Shown one piece after another: positions 1 through 5,664 of a stretch of 8,788 nt of DNA. The notes below the pieces were generated by a model. The model did no database searches, was not told the DNA's origin, and was given only the letters and a program-made list of their open reading frames with translations. The position numbers and the translations under genes are program-made. Positions within the stretch are counted from its first letter, which is position 1. Each line of letters opens with the position of its first letter. The DNA is from Desulfobacula sp. (GTDB lineage Bacteria; Desulfobacterota; Desulfobacteria; Desulfobacterales; Desulfobacteraceae), in the NCBI GenBank assembly GCA_027858355.1, contig JAQICW010000727.1, positions 1 through 8,788 on the forward strand, given 5' to 3'.

Positions 1-1
1 C

Positions 2-79
2 AGATATTACGAAGGGTTTATGCCTGTTTTAGGCTGCCCTGGTTGTAATCAAGAGACACTGGAATATGTGCCAGGCTAA
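2..79 (+). CDS. C-terminal 25 codons of a putative transposase (runs off the left edge)
   Basis: Plus-strand frame 2 is open from the window edge to a TAA at 77-79 and ends in residues GCPGCNQETLEYVPG. The Cys-Pro-x-Cys near the C-terminus resembles the zinc-ribbon-like tails of many IS91-family Y2 transposases. The stop codon overlaps the first of two hairpins that sit at the presumed end of the element, which is the usual gene-to-end arrangement. Only 25 residues are visible, so the family assignment depends mostly on context (the interrupted brxC and the GTTC junction). It could be a chance open stretch. Confidence 0.35.
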   Translation, partial: RYYEGFMPVLGCPGCNQETLEYVPG

Positions 80-359
80 AAAGCCCGCACGATAGTGCGC
101 TAAGTTCATGCGATTTGCCGGAGCCATAGAACCCACTGACCCATACAGCAGGTTGCTGGGATTGGTCAATATTTTTCAAATAGGTTTCAAGTATATGTTC
201 CAGTCCTCTTTTATATTGACCGTCGCACACAAATGTTTCAATTTCATAACGAAGAACCGCCATTGCCTGGCTTGTTCTGTCGTCATTCACGCTTGCCACC
301 CCTTGGTTAACAAGTTTTCGGGTAACCGGATCTTCCAGGTAAATCTCTCTATTTTTCAT
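18..359 (-). pseudogene. brxC: BrxC N-terminal fragment (BREX ATPase), truncated after the Walker A motif
   Basis: BrxC is a very large P-loop ATPase (around 1,200 residues) required by type 1-like BREX phage-defence systems. The first 84 residues here match its N-terminus: the IYLEDPVTRKLVNQGVASVNDD block (residues 6-27, shown in part by IYLEDPVTRKLV) and the Walker A loop GFYGSGKSH at residues 76-84. After His84 (108-110) the family sequence stops. About 29 unrelated codons, read into the putative insertion element, lead to a TAA at 18-20. The start is the ATG at 357-359, preceded at six bases by AAGGG; a TTG two codons upstream is less likely. brxB ends 14 bases upstream, so the genes are in one operon. 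The protein would be a non-functional stub of 113 residues. Whether the remainder of brxC lies beyond the element cannot be seen. Confidence 0.75.
74..99. repeat. Two abutting hairpins at the presumed element end
   Basis: GGCT (74-77) and AGCC (82-85) flank an AAAA loop. Immediately next to it, CGCAC (86-90) and GTGCG (95-99) flank a GATA loop. The tandem arrangement ends four bases before the GTTC at 104-107. Such palindromes are typical of the origin or terminus of rolling-circle insertion elements. Read on the plus strand, they could also act as a weak terminator after the ORF ending at 79, although no T-run follows. Confidence 0.5.
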
Positions 360-373
360 TTTCAACCCTTCGA

Positions 374-925
374 CTATACGTTTTTATCTGCAGTAATTGG
401 TACAGCAAGATAGTTCCATCCGTCATATCCATCCAACAAGCGATAATTGTTTCCTTCGTAACTGCCGGGGAAAAATATAAGCAGCCGGCCTTTCACCATG
501 GGTGCCAAAATATCAACAACTTCTTTGACTTTTAAAAACCCAAAAAGCGACCCCACCCCTTTAAGCGCAACAACACAATTTTCATCAATATCCCCGGCTT
601 CCAGAATGCGTTGAAATCCTTGAACAATGTATTCCAGGTATTTTGGTATCAACGTGGAAATCAGGTGTGGTTTTTCAAAATAGCTCTGTACATAGCGCTG
701 GCCTGCAAACCAATTGGCAAAGGTATCTGTCAAATCATATACTACCCATCCATGACCGGCCTGTTTTGTTATGATTTCAAACTCATCAATCTTTGAACGA
801 AGCCTTAGCTCTTCATTTTCCCCATACACACAAAAGATAACCCTTTGGGCTGCAGCGGCATCCTCTTTCCACGGAACTGAGATAAAGCTTCCATAGGATT
901 TGATCAATTGTTTAATTTTGCTCAT
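374..925 (-). CDS. brxB: BREX protein BrxB (DUF1788)
   Basis: BrxB is a small conserved BREX component of unknown biochemical activity, always found with BrxA and BrxC in type 1-like systems. This 183-residue protein is close to the usual length of about 200. It shows the family landmarks: a central VALKGVGSLFGF segment (about residues 118-130) and the C-terminal GRLLIFFPGSYEGN...RLLDGYDGWNYLAVPI block (146-177). There is no signal peptide or membrane segment, so it should act in the cytoplasm. Its ATG (923-925) lies inside the end of the upstream brxA-like gene, a 14-base overlap that suggests translational coupling, and brxC starts 14 bases after its stop. The frame is intact, but with brxC broken it probably no longer works in defence. 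Confidence 0.85.
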   Translation of the reverse strand: MSKIKQLIKSYGSFISVPWKEDAAAAQRVIFCVYGENEELRLRSKIDEFEIITKQAGHGWVVYDLTDTFANWFAGQRYVQSYFEKPHLISTLIPKYLEYIVQGFQRILEAGDIDENCVVALKGVGSLFGFLKVKEVVDILAPMVKGRLLIFFPGSYEGNNYRLLDGYDGWNYLAVPITADKNV

Positions 926-1703
926 GAATCCATTCCATTTCCTCGGTTGTTAATAAACTGGGAAAAAGCACTTCCATGACATTTCCAATTCTTTTAAAAA
1001 CAATCCAACCTTTTCTGGAAGCTTCTTCAGCAAGCTCTATCAATTTCTTTGCCGGACAATCAAGCATTTTCGCATAATCCGTATGAAACAATGATTCCCC
1101 CCTGAATCCTGATAAATATCCCAGAAATATAGCATAGGAGACCGCTCCTGCGCTTGGCTGCACCAAGGAACGGACTTTCTTTACCCGGCCGTTAAGGTGC
1201 CCGGACTGGGTCCAGGTGGAATTGATGTTTTGAGCAATAGATTCAAGAGTTGCTTTACTAAATCTTTCAGGATGTTTTTTTTCAATATGTTCTTCAAGAG
1301 CTCTTTTGTCTACCTTTTGGCCAGGTGAGAAGGATTGAATAAAGGGAATGCTTATTCTGAAGACTGCATCCCTGGCAATGGTGCATAATAATGCCAGCAA
1401 AGGCCTTGAATCCAAATCGCGGTTCCAAAAAAACAGCATACTTTTAAAAAGTGTAATATCCGGATCAAGGGAATATAAATCTTTGAGATGTCTTGTAGAG
1501 ATCTTTCTTGTTTGCCCGGATTTTTTCCCGAGGCAATTGTCTTCTTGAATTGCTTTCACATATTCAATCTTTGAAGTCTGAGGATTGTTTACATATTCCA
1601 GAAGTATTGTCAGATCTTTCAACATCATCGTGCGGGCCAGGTGTGCCCCGCCTTTTTCAAAACTAAACCCAAAACGAATTAAATTGTTCATTGTGTCCAT
1701 CAT
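912..1703 (-). CDS. brxA: BREX protein BrxA-like (DUF1819-type), long variant
   Basis: This 263-residue soluble protein occupies the brxA position directly upstream of brxB, with a 14-base overlap. BrxA proteins are small helical proteins, and the E. coli member is a DNA-binding protein of about 200 residues. Here the N-terminal segment FGFSFEKGGAHLARTMML (residues 11-28), the basic middle KKSGQTRKISTRHLKDLY, and a C-terminal winged-helix-like stretch (roughly 205-255, ending in GNVMEVLFPSLL) fit that picture. The match is less obvious than for BrxB, and the protein is longer than the classical form, so it may belong to a divergent subfamily. The start chosen is the ATG at 1701-1703, with GAAGG five bases upstream; a second ATG follows directly. 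The call leans on gene order as well as sequence. Confidence 0.62.
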   Translation of the reverse strand: MMDTMNNLIRFGFSFEKGGAHLARTMMLKDLTILLEYVNNPQTSKIEYVKAIQEDNCLGKKSGQTRKISTRHLKDLYSLDPDITLFKSMLFFWNRDLDSRPLLALLCTIARDAVFRISIPFIQSFSPGQKVDKRALEEHIEKKHPERFSKATLESIAQNINSTWTQSGHLNGRVKKVRSLVQPSAGAVSYAIFLGYLSGFRGESLFHTDYAKMLDCPAKKLIELAEEASRKGWIVFKRIGNVMEVLFPSLLTTEEMEWIHEQN

Positions 1704-1712
1704 CTATGCCTT

Positions 1713-1802
1713 CTACAGCCCCATATTTTCTAACTCATTCATCCATGGACAACCATCTGTCTTCCTTATTCGACCCCACAATTCTTCAAAACCGATAACC
1801 AT
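1713..1802 (-). CDS. Small ORF of 29 codons with a MazG-like GCPW string; possible gene remnant
   Basis: An ATG at 1800-1802 opens a 29-codon frame ending ten bases before the brxA-like start. The central residues FEELWGRIRKTDGCPW resemble the N-terminus of MazG nucleotide pyrophosphohydrolases, in which an LR-x3-GCPWD motif is conserved. Here IR-KTD-GCPW has the same spacing, but the Asp-x-x-Gln-Thr that should follow is absent. The in-frame open region extends only about 13 codons upstream of the ATG, and no clear ribosome site precedes it. It may be a leader peptide for the BREX operon, a degenerate mazG fragment cut by acquisition of the BREX cassette, or chance. No function is assigned. 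Confidence 0.25.
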   Translation of the reverse strand: MVIGFEELWGRIRKTDGCPWMNELENMGL

Positions 1803-1833
1803 TTCAGAATTTTTGAAGATTCTTCCGGTTATC
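1783..1833. repeat. Interlaced inverted repeats between the NifA-type gene and the BREX operon
   Basis: Two perfect inverted repeats interleave. TCTTCAAAA (1783-1791) pairs with TTTTGAAGA (1811-1819), and GATAACC (1794-1800) pairs with GGTTATC (1827-1833). A third small pair, AGAAT (1806-1810) with ATTCT (1819-1823), lies inside the second. The 9-bp and 7-bp stems can form together only as a pseudoknot, or else as alternatives. The region overlaps the stop codon of the regulator gene and the start of the 29-codon ORF. It could be a terminator, attenuator or junction scar. There is no U-run after either stem. Confidence 0.45.
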
Positions 1834-3349
1834 TGTAATCTTTATAGAGGATAGCATATTTTTCAGCCTTATAAGAAAATTTTCTGACAGTAATCCCAAT
1901 GAGTCTGGCAGCTTTATTAATATTTCCTTTGGTGTTTTTCAACGAATCCATGAGAATTTCTTTTTCAAGATGGGCAACAGCATCTTCAAGGGTGCGGGGA
2001 AGAGTTTTGGATTTAATGCCTGTTTGAAGGGTGGCTGGAAGATGATAGCTGTGGATGGCGCCTTCATTACAGAGAATAACAGCGCGCTCAATACAGTTTT
2101 CAAGCTCCCTTACATTTCCGGGCCAGTGGTATTCCATCATCATGTCAATGGCAGGGGTTGTGATCCGTTTGATATCTTTGCCATGTTCTTTTCTGTATTT
2201 TTCAAGGAAATGGTCGGCTAAAAGAATGATATCTGTTTTTCTCATTTTAAGGCTTGGAATATAAATAGGGAAGACATTAAGCCTGAAATAAAGGTCATCC
2301 CTGAATTTGCCTATTTGAACCATTTCTTCAAGATTGGAATTGGTTGCTGCAATAATTCTGACATCGGTTTTGATGGGCTTATATCCGCCCACCCGTTCAA
2401 ATTCTTTTTCCTGCAGCACTCTTAACAGCTTTACCTGGGCAGAAAGCGCCATATTACCTATTTCATCTAAAAAAATGCTTCCTTGATCTGCCATTTCAAA
2501 TTTGCCTTTTTTCAGGTGGGAAGCCCCCGTGAAAGCCCCTTTCTCTTGGCCGAACAACTCGCTTTCAATAAGATTTTCCGGTATGGCAGCACAATTTATT
2601 TTTATAAACGGGTTTTTATTTCTATCACTGTTATAATGAACTGAATTGGCAACAAGCTCTTTTCCTGTGCCACTTTCTCCCCTTATGAGAACAGTTGCTG
2701 AAGAAGAAGATACCTGGGAGATCATTTGAAGAACTTCCCTCATTTTGTTGGAGTTTCCAATGATATTGCTAAAACTGTATCTATTTTCAAGTTCTGATTT
2801 GAGTCTGATGTTTTCTGTTTTTAACTGCTCTTTTTCAACCCGGATGGTTTCAATATGGATGACATGATGGGCAACCATGGCTGCTACAACGGATAAAAGC
2901 TTTTCTCCTTTTTCCAGGGATTTTTTGCCTTTAAAGGGACAATCTGCGCTGATGGCACCAACGACACGGCTATCCTTTTTTATGGGAACACAGATGTAAG
3001 AAAAGCCCCGACCTTCCACAATATACCTTGATTGGGTTTTATCTAAAAATAATGGCTCTTCACTTATCCGTGGTACAACGGCTGGTTCTCCTGTTTGAAT
3101 AACTCTGCCAATTATGCCTTCTCCGGGAAGGTACTTGATTTGCCGGGTGGTGTGTTCAGAAATGCCATGGGCAATTTCAATCCGGATTTCACCGGTTTCA
3201 GAGTTGATCAAAAAGATGATACCCCTGACCAGATTCAAGGATTCAGATAGAACACTTAATACTTTGAACAATGATTTTTTCATGTCCATGTGCTGGTTTA
3301 AGGCCTTTGAGATTTCATACAGAAGCGAGACTTCTTCAAAAGATTTCAT
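1829..3349 (-). CDS. NifA-type sigma-54-dependent transcriptional activator (GAF-AAA+-HTH)
   Basis: This 506-residue protein has the NifA layout. An N-terminal GAF domain (about 15-165) includes the NifA-typical stretch GEGIIGRVIQTGEPAVVPRI and EEPLFLD. A short helical linker (165-192) follows. The sigma-54-interacting AAA+ domain (about 195-425) has Walker A GESGTGKE (224-231), the sigma-54-contacting GAFTGA loop (271-276), Walker B SIFLDEIG (291-298) and WPGNVREL (409-416). A Fis-like helix-turn-helix lies at the C-terminus (about 472-500). All ATPase motifs are intact, so it should drive open-complex formation at -24/-12 promoters. The O2-sensing Cys-x4-Cys linker of rhizobial NifA is not present. 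The ATG at 3347-3349 is preceded by only a weak GGGA. It is divergent from the PAS protein gene. No nif gene is in view, so the target is unknown and the name nifA is withheld. Confidence 0.9.
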   Translation of the reverse strand: MKSFEEVSLLYEISKALNQHMDMKKSLFKVLSVLSESLNLVRGIIFLINSETGEIRIEIAHGISEHTTRQIKYLPGEGIIGRVIQTGEPAVVPRISEEPLFLDKTQSRYIVEGRGFSYICVPIKKDSRVVGAISADCPFKGKKSLEKGEKLLSVVAAMVAHHVIHIETIRVEKEQLKTENIRLKSELENRYSFSNIIGNSNKMREVLQMISQVSSSSATVLIRGESGTGKELVANSVHYNSDRNKNPFIKINCAAIPENLIESELFGQEKGAFTGASHLKKGKFEMADQGSIFLDEIGNMALSAQVKLLRVLQEKEFERVGGYKPIKTDVRIIAATNSNLEEMVQIGKFRDDLYFRLNVFPIYIPSLKMRKTDIILLADHFLEKYRKEHGKDIKRITTPAIDMMMEYHWPGNVRELENCIERAVILCNEGAIHSYHLPATLQTGIKSKTLPRTLEDAVAHLEKEILMDSLKNTKGNINKAARLIGITVRKFSYKAEKYAILYKDYR

Positions 3350-3481
3350 TTAAGGTTTCCCAAATAATTATTCATATAAGAGATTGCTTTCATATCATCA
3401 TTGTTATAATTTATCTGTTTGGAATATTATTACATAAAATCGAATTCTATAACAAGTTATAATACTTTGCCAGGATGAAAA
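3350..3481. promoter_or_regulatory. Divergent AT-rich intergenic region with possible sigma-70 elements
   Basis: These 132 bases separate the minus-strand NifA-type gene from the plus-strand PAS gene and must hold both promoters. On the plus strand, TATAAT occurs at 3405-3410 with TTGCTT at 3384-3389 (a short 15-base spacer), and again at 3458-3463 without a good -35. AGGA (3472-3475), six bases before the ATG at 3482, is a clear ribosome site. No GG-N10-GC sigma-54 element was found on either strand, and no convincing minus-strand promoter was picked out. Confidence 0.35.
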
Positions 3482-4180
3482 ATGAAGAAAGATAAAAAGA
3501 AAACCGCCAAAGAAAGGGATGAAAACTTAACAAACCAGCAAAAAATTCTTGAAAAAATTCTGGAATCATCTCCTGTAGGAATTTGTCTTGTGGAAAACAG
3601 GGTTTTCAAGTGGGTGAACAATGAAATGCTTAAGATGTTTGGATATGAGAAAAAAGAAGATTTTGAAAATGCTGATGCTCACATGATTTATAAATCATAC
3701 GAGGATTATGAAACTGCCGGGCAGATTATCTTTCATGATTTAAAACAAACGGGTAAATCTGATTTTGAATTTGATTTAAAAAGAAAAGACGGCACCATTT
3801 TTAAAGCCCATATTATCATCACAAGCCCTGGCATTGAAAATTCTATTAAAAGCACCATTGTGATCATTACAGATATTTCTCAACGGGAGGTCGCCCAAAA
3901 AGCAAAAATGGAAAAAGAAAAGCTTCAAGGGGTTCTGGAAATGGCAGGTGCTGTCTGTCATGAGATTAATCAGCCTTTGCAAACCATTATGGGCTATTCA
4001 ACCTTGTACCAGGATAATGATATCATCTCTTCGCGGGAAATGATCCATATTAGGACCCAGGCAAAACGGATCGGTGAAATCACAAAAAGACTTTCTAATA
4101 TTACTCAGTATAAAACCATAAACTACCCGGGCGATACCAGGATAGTTGATATTTGGGGTTCAAGCGATGATAATTCATAG
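3482..4180 (+). CDS. PAS-domain protein with histidine-kinase dimerisation helix but no ATPase domain
   Basis: This 232-residue cytoplasmic protein has a charged coiled N-terminus (1-25) and a PAS domain (about 22-135: ILESSPVGICLV, the NNEMLKMFGY helix, then the RKDGTIF and DISQRE ends). A helical linker and one HisKA-type dimerisation domain (about 145-212) follow, with the H-box GAVCHEINQPLQ and candidate phospho-acceptor His160. The protein then stops, with no N, G1 or G2 box of a GHKL ATPase domain. The ending ITQYKTINYPGDTRIVDIWGSS looks like the conserved tail I associate with short PAS/HisKA proteins in Desulfobacterales, so this is probably a natural form and not a truncation. It cannot autophosphorylate. 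It may act as a phosphotransfer partner or by protein contact, possibly with the divergent NifA-type activator. A good AGGA lies six bases before the ATG. cobU begins 46 bases downstream, so co-transcription is possible. Confidence 0.82.
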   Translation: MKKDKKKTAKERDENLTNQQKILEKILESSPVGICLVENRVFKWVNNEMLKMFGYEKKEDFENADAHMIYKSYEDYETAGQIIFHDLKQTGKSDFEFDLKRKDGTIFKAHIIITSPGIENSIKSTIVIITDISQREVAQKAKMEKEKLQGVLEMAGAVCHEINQPLQTIMGYSTLYQDNDIISSREMIHIRTQAKRIGEITKRLSNITQYKTINYPGDTRIVDIWGSSDDNS

Positions 4181-4226
4181 AAGAATTGCCAATACGCTCA
4201 AGGACAAGACAGGTTTTTGAAAAACA

Positions 4227-4802
4227 ATGAATATCCAAAAAAAGACAATTAAAGGGAAAAGGGATATTTTGAACAAAAATATAACATTTGTGATCGGAGG
4301 GTGCAGAAGCGGAAAAAGTTCTTTTGCCCTGGATCAGGCCAATAAAATAATAGGGAAAAATAAATATTTTATTGCCACGTCCGTGCCAATGGATTCTGAA
4401 ATGGAAAAACGTGTGGAAAGCCATCAAAAGGAGCGGGGAGAAGACTGGATAACCATTGAAGAGCCGATCATGATTCATGAAAAAATCAATCAATATTCCC
4501 CAAAAGCCGGTGTCATCCTGGTGGACTGCCTGACACTCTGGGTATCCAATCTATTGTTTCATTCCTATAACCCCGCTCAAATTGATACGGCCATCATGCA
4601 TCTGGACGCGTGCCTTGAGCAATGTGAATGTCCTGTATTTCTGGTTTCCAATGAGGTTGGGTGTGGTATTGTCCCGGAAAATAAACTTGCCAGGCAATTC
4701 AGAGATTTTGCCGGGTTTGTCAATCAAAGGATGGCAAAAGTTGCCCATACGGTGGTTATGACTATTGCCGGAATTGATGTTCAGATAAAACCAAGACCTT
4801 AA
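4227..4802 (+). CDS. cobU: Bifunctional adenosylcobinamide kinase / adenosylcobinamide-phosphate guanylyltransferase CobU
   Basis: CobU phosphorylates adenosylcobinamide and then transfers GMP from GTP to give adenosylcobinamide-GDP, the substrate of CobS. Family marks visible: P-loop GGCRSGKS (24-31), the SHQKERGEDW segment with His66 aligning to the guanylylated histidine (His46 of the Salmonella enzyme), VDCLTLWVSNLL (99-110), and the C-terminal SNEVGCGIVPENKLARQF and NQRMAKVA blocks. The protein is complete at 191 residues from the ATG at 4227. That ATG has no nearby Shine-Dalgarno sequence. An in-frame TTG at 4269 follows AAGGGAAAAGGG closely and would give 177 residues, nearer the family norm, so the start is uncertain. 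The gene leads the cobamide cluster, and cobS follows after 36 bases. Confidence 0.95.
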   Translation: MNIQKKTIKGKRDILNKNITFVIGGCRSGKSSFALDQANKIIGKNKYFIATSVPMDSEMEKRVESHQKERGEDWITIEEPIMIHEKINQYSPKAGVILVDCLTLWVSNLLFHSYNPAQIDTAIMHLDACLEQCECPVFLVSNEVGCGIVPENKLARQFRDFAGFVNQRMAKVAHTVVMTIAGIDVQIKPRP

Positions 4803-4838
4803 AATGCAGGACAACCATATTTAAATTATAAAAGACTA

Positions 4839-5597
4839 ATGATAATGAAAATTTTTTTTACAGAACTAAGGTCTGCAATTTTGTTTATCACCATTCTTCC
4901 GGCAGGAAAAAATGTGGCCTATTCCCCTTTGGGCATGATCAAGTTTTTTCCCGTTGTAGGGCTGATAATGGGTGGTCTGCTCCTTTTATTTGATATGTGC
5001 ATTACACCCCTTTGGTCTGATTTTGTGGTGGCTATCCTAGATGTTGTTTTTCTCGTTATTGTGACGGGGGCATTCCATCTCGACGGCCTGGGCGACGCAG
5101 CAGACGGGTTGTTCAGTCACAGGTCCAAACAAAGAGCCCTGGAGATTATGAAAGACAGCAGAACAGGGATGATGGGACTTGTGGCCATTTTTTGTGTCCT
5201 GGCAATTAAAATAGCTGGAATTTATTCAGTCAAAACAAGTGGAACCTATTTTCAAACCTTAGCCTTATTGTTGCTTATTCCCTCTTATTCACGGTCGGCA
5301 ATGATCTTTGGTATCCGATTTTTAGAGTATGGCAGAAAAGAAACTGGAACCGGGCTTGATTTTTTTGAAAAGGGCATTGGCTTAAAAGATTTTTTCTTTG
5401 TATTGATTCCAGTGGTTATATCTCTTTTTTTAGGCTATAAAGGCCTGGTTTTGAACCTTGTTTTTTTAGCTACCCTGTTCCTGGTCCTGGGGTTTTATAA
5501 AAAGAAACTCAATTGTATCACAGGAGATATGCTGGGAGCCATGACTGAGGTAACAGAAGCTGTTTTATTTTTGGCAACAGGGGCATTAATCTTTTAA
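4839..5597 (+). CDS. cobS: Adenosylcobinamide-GDP ribazoletransferase CobS
   Basis: CobS is the integral membrane enzyme that joins adenosylcobinamide-GDP to the alpha-ribazole (or its phosphate) lower-ligand nucleotide, the last assembly step of cobamides. The 252-residue length is normal. Diagnostic motifs are HLDGLGDAADGLF (80-92), MKDSRTGMMG (104-113), and TGDMLGAMTEVTE (228-240) near the end. Long hydrophobic stretches at about 34-52, 62-78, 114-128, 138-150, 186-200 and 203-219 fit a multi-pass inner-membrane protein. Two ATGs (4839 and 4845) are in frame, and neither has a strong ribosome site. It lies between cobU and cobD. The next gene is separated by 67 bases containing a large hairpin. 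Confidence 0.95.
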   Translation: MIMKIFFTELRSAILFITILPAGKNVAYSPLGMIKFFPVVGLIMGGLLLLFDMCITPLWSDFVVAILDVVFLVIVTGAFHLDGLGDAADGLFSHRSKQRALEIMKDSRTGMMGLVAIFCVLAIKIAGIYSVKTSGTYFQTLALLLLIPSYSRSAMIFGIRFLEYGRKETGTGLDFFEKGIGLKDFFFVLIPVVISLFLGYKGLVLNLVFLATLFLVLGFYKKKLNCITGDMLGAMTEVTEAVLFLATGALIF

Positions 5598-5599
5598 CC

Positions 5600-5650
5600 T
5601 GCGTGTGACCTTCAGGTTAAAGGTCACAAGTAACCTGAAGGTCACACGTA
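5600..5650. repeat. Large intercistronic hairpin with an alternative smaller fold, between cobS and cobD
   Basis: CGTGTGACCTTCAGGTTA (5602-5619) is perfectly complementary to 5631-5648 across an 11-base loop, and the stem can be extended by one wobble and one T-A pair to 5600/5650. The loop itself carries AAGGTCACA (5620-5628), a third copy of the half-repeat. It can pair instead with TGTGACCTT (5604-5612), giving a competing 9-bp hairpin. No T-run follows, so it is not an ordinary terminator. It sits directly before the ribosome site AAAGGAAG of cobD and could be an mRNA stabiliser, a protein-binding site or a dispersed intergenic repeat. Confidence 0.8.
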
Positions 5651-5664
5651 AAAGGAAGAATTCA

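Larger units (their letters stand above)
1..103 (+). mobile_element. Right end of a putative IS91-type (Y2 rolling-circle) insertion element
   Basis: This is the boundary fragment of an element that appears to have entered brxC. Visible in the sequence: the brxC reading frame is lost exactly here, two abutting hairpins occupy 74-99, a plus-strand ORF with a Cys-x-x-Cys tail ends at 77-79, and the tetranucleotide GTTC (GAAC on the other strand) lies at 104-107. IS91-family elements are known to insert next to GTTC/CTTG-type tetranucleotides at their origin end, to carry hairpins there, and to make no target duplication. The assignment to IS91 rests on those features together, since the transposase catalytic domain lies outside the window. 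A simple rearrangement or another element type remains possible. Confidence 0.45.

Noticed and set aside
108..413. Plus-strand open frame of 101 codons opposite brxC and brxB
   Set aside because: It lies antisense to two recognised BREX genes, has no ribosome site and no recognisable motif, and is explained as a shadow frame.
1704..1727. GG-N10-GC spacing upstream of brxA as a sigma-54 promoter
   Set aside because: Beyond the bare GG/GC spacing, the match to TGGCAC-N5-TTGC is poor, and it lies almost on the start codon and its ribosome site.
1585..1854. Plus-strand open frame of 89 codons spanning the brxA start and the gap
   Set aside because: It is antisense to brxA and the regulator end, has no Shine-Dalgarno sequence, and shows no family resemblance.
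5600..5650. Rho-independent terminator after cobS
   Set aside because: The stem is strong but no run of T follows on either strand, and the downstream genes belong to the same pathway.
5605..5664. Longer cobD start at GTG 5605
   Set aside because: The extra 20 residues translate only the hairpin. The ATG at 5665 has a good ribosome site and begins right before the conserved GHGGN.
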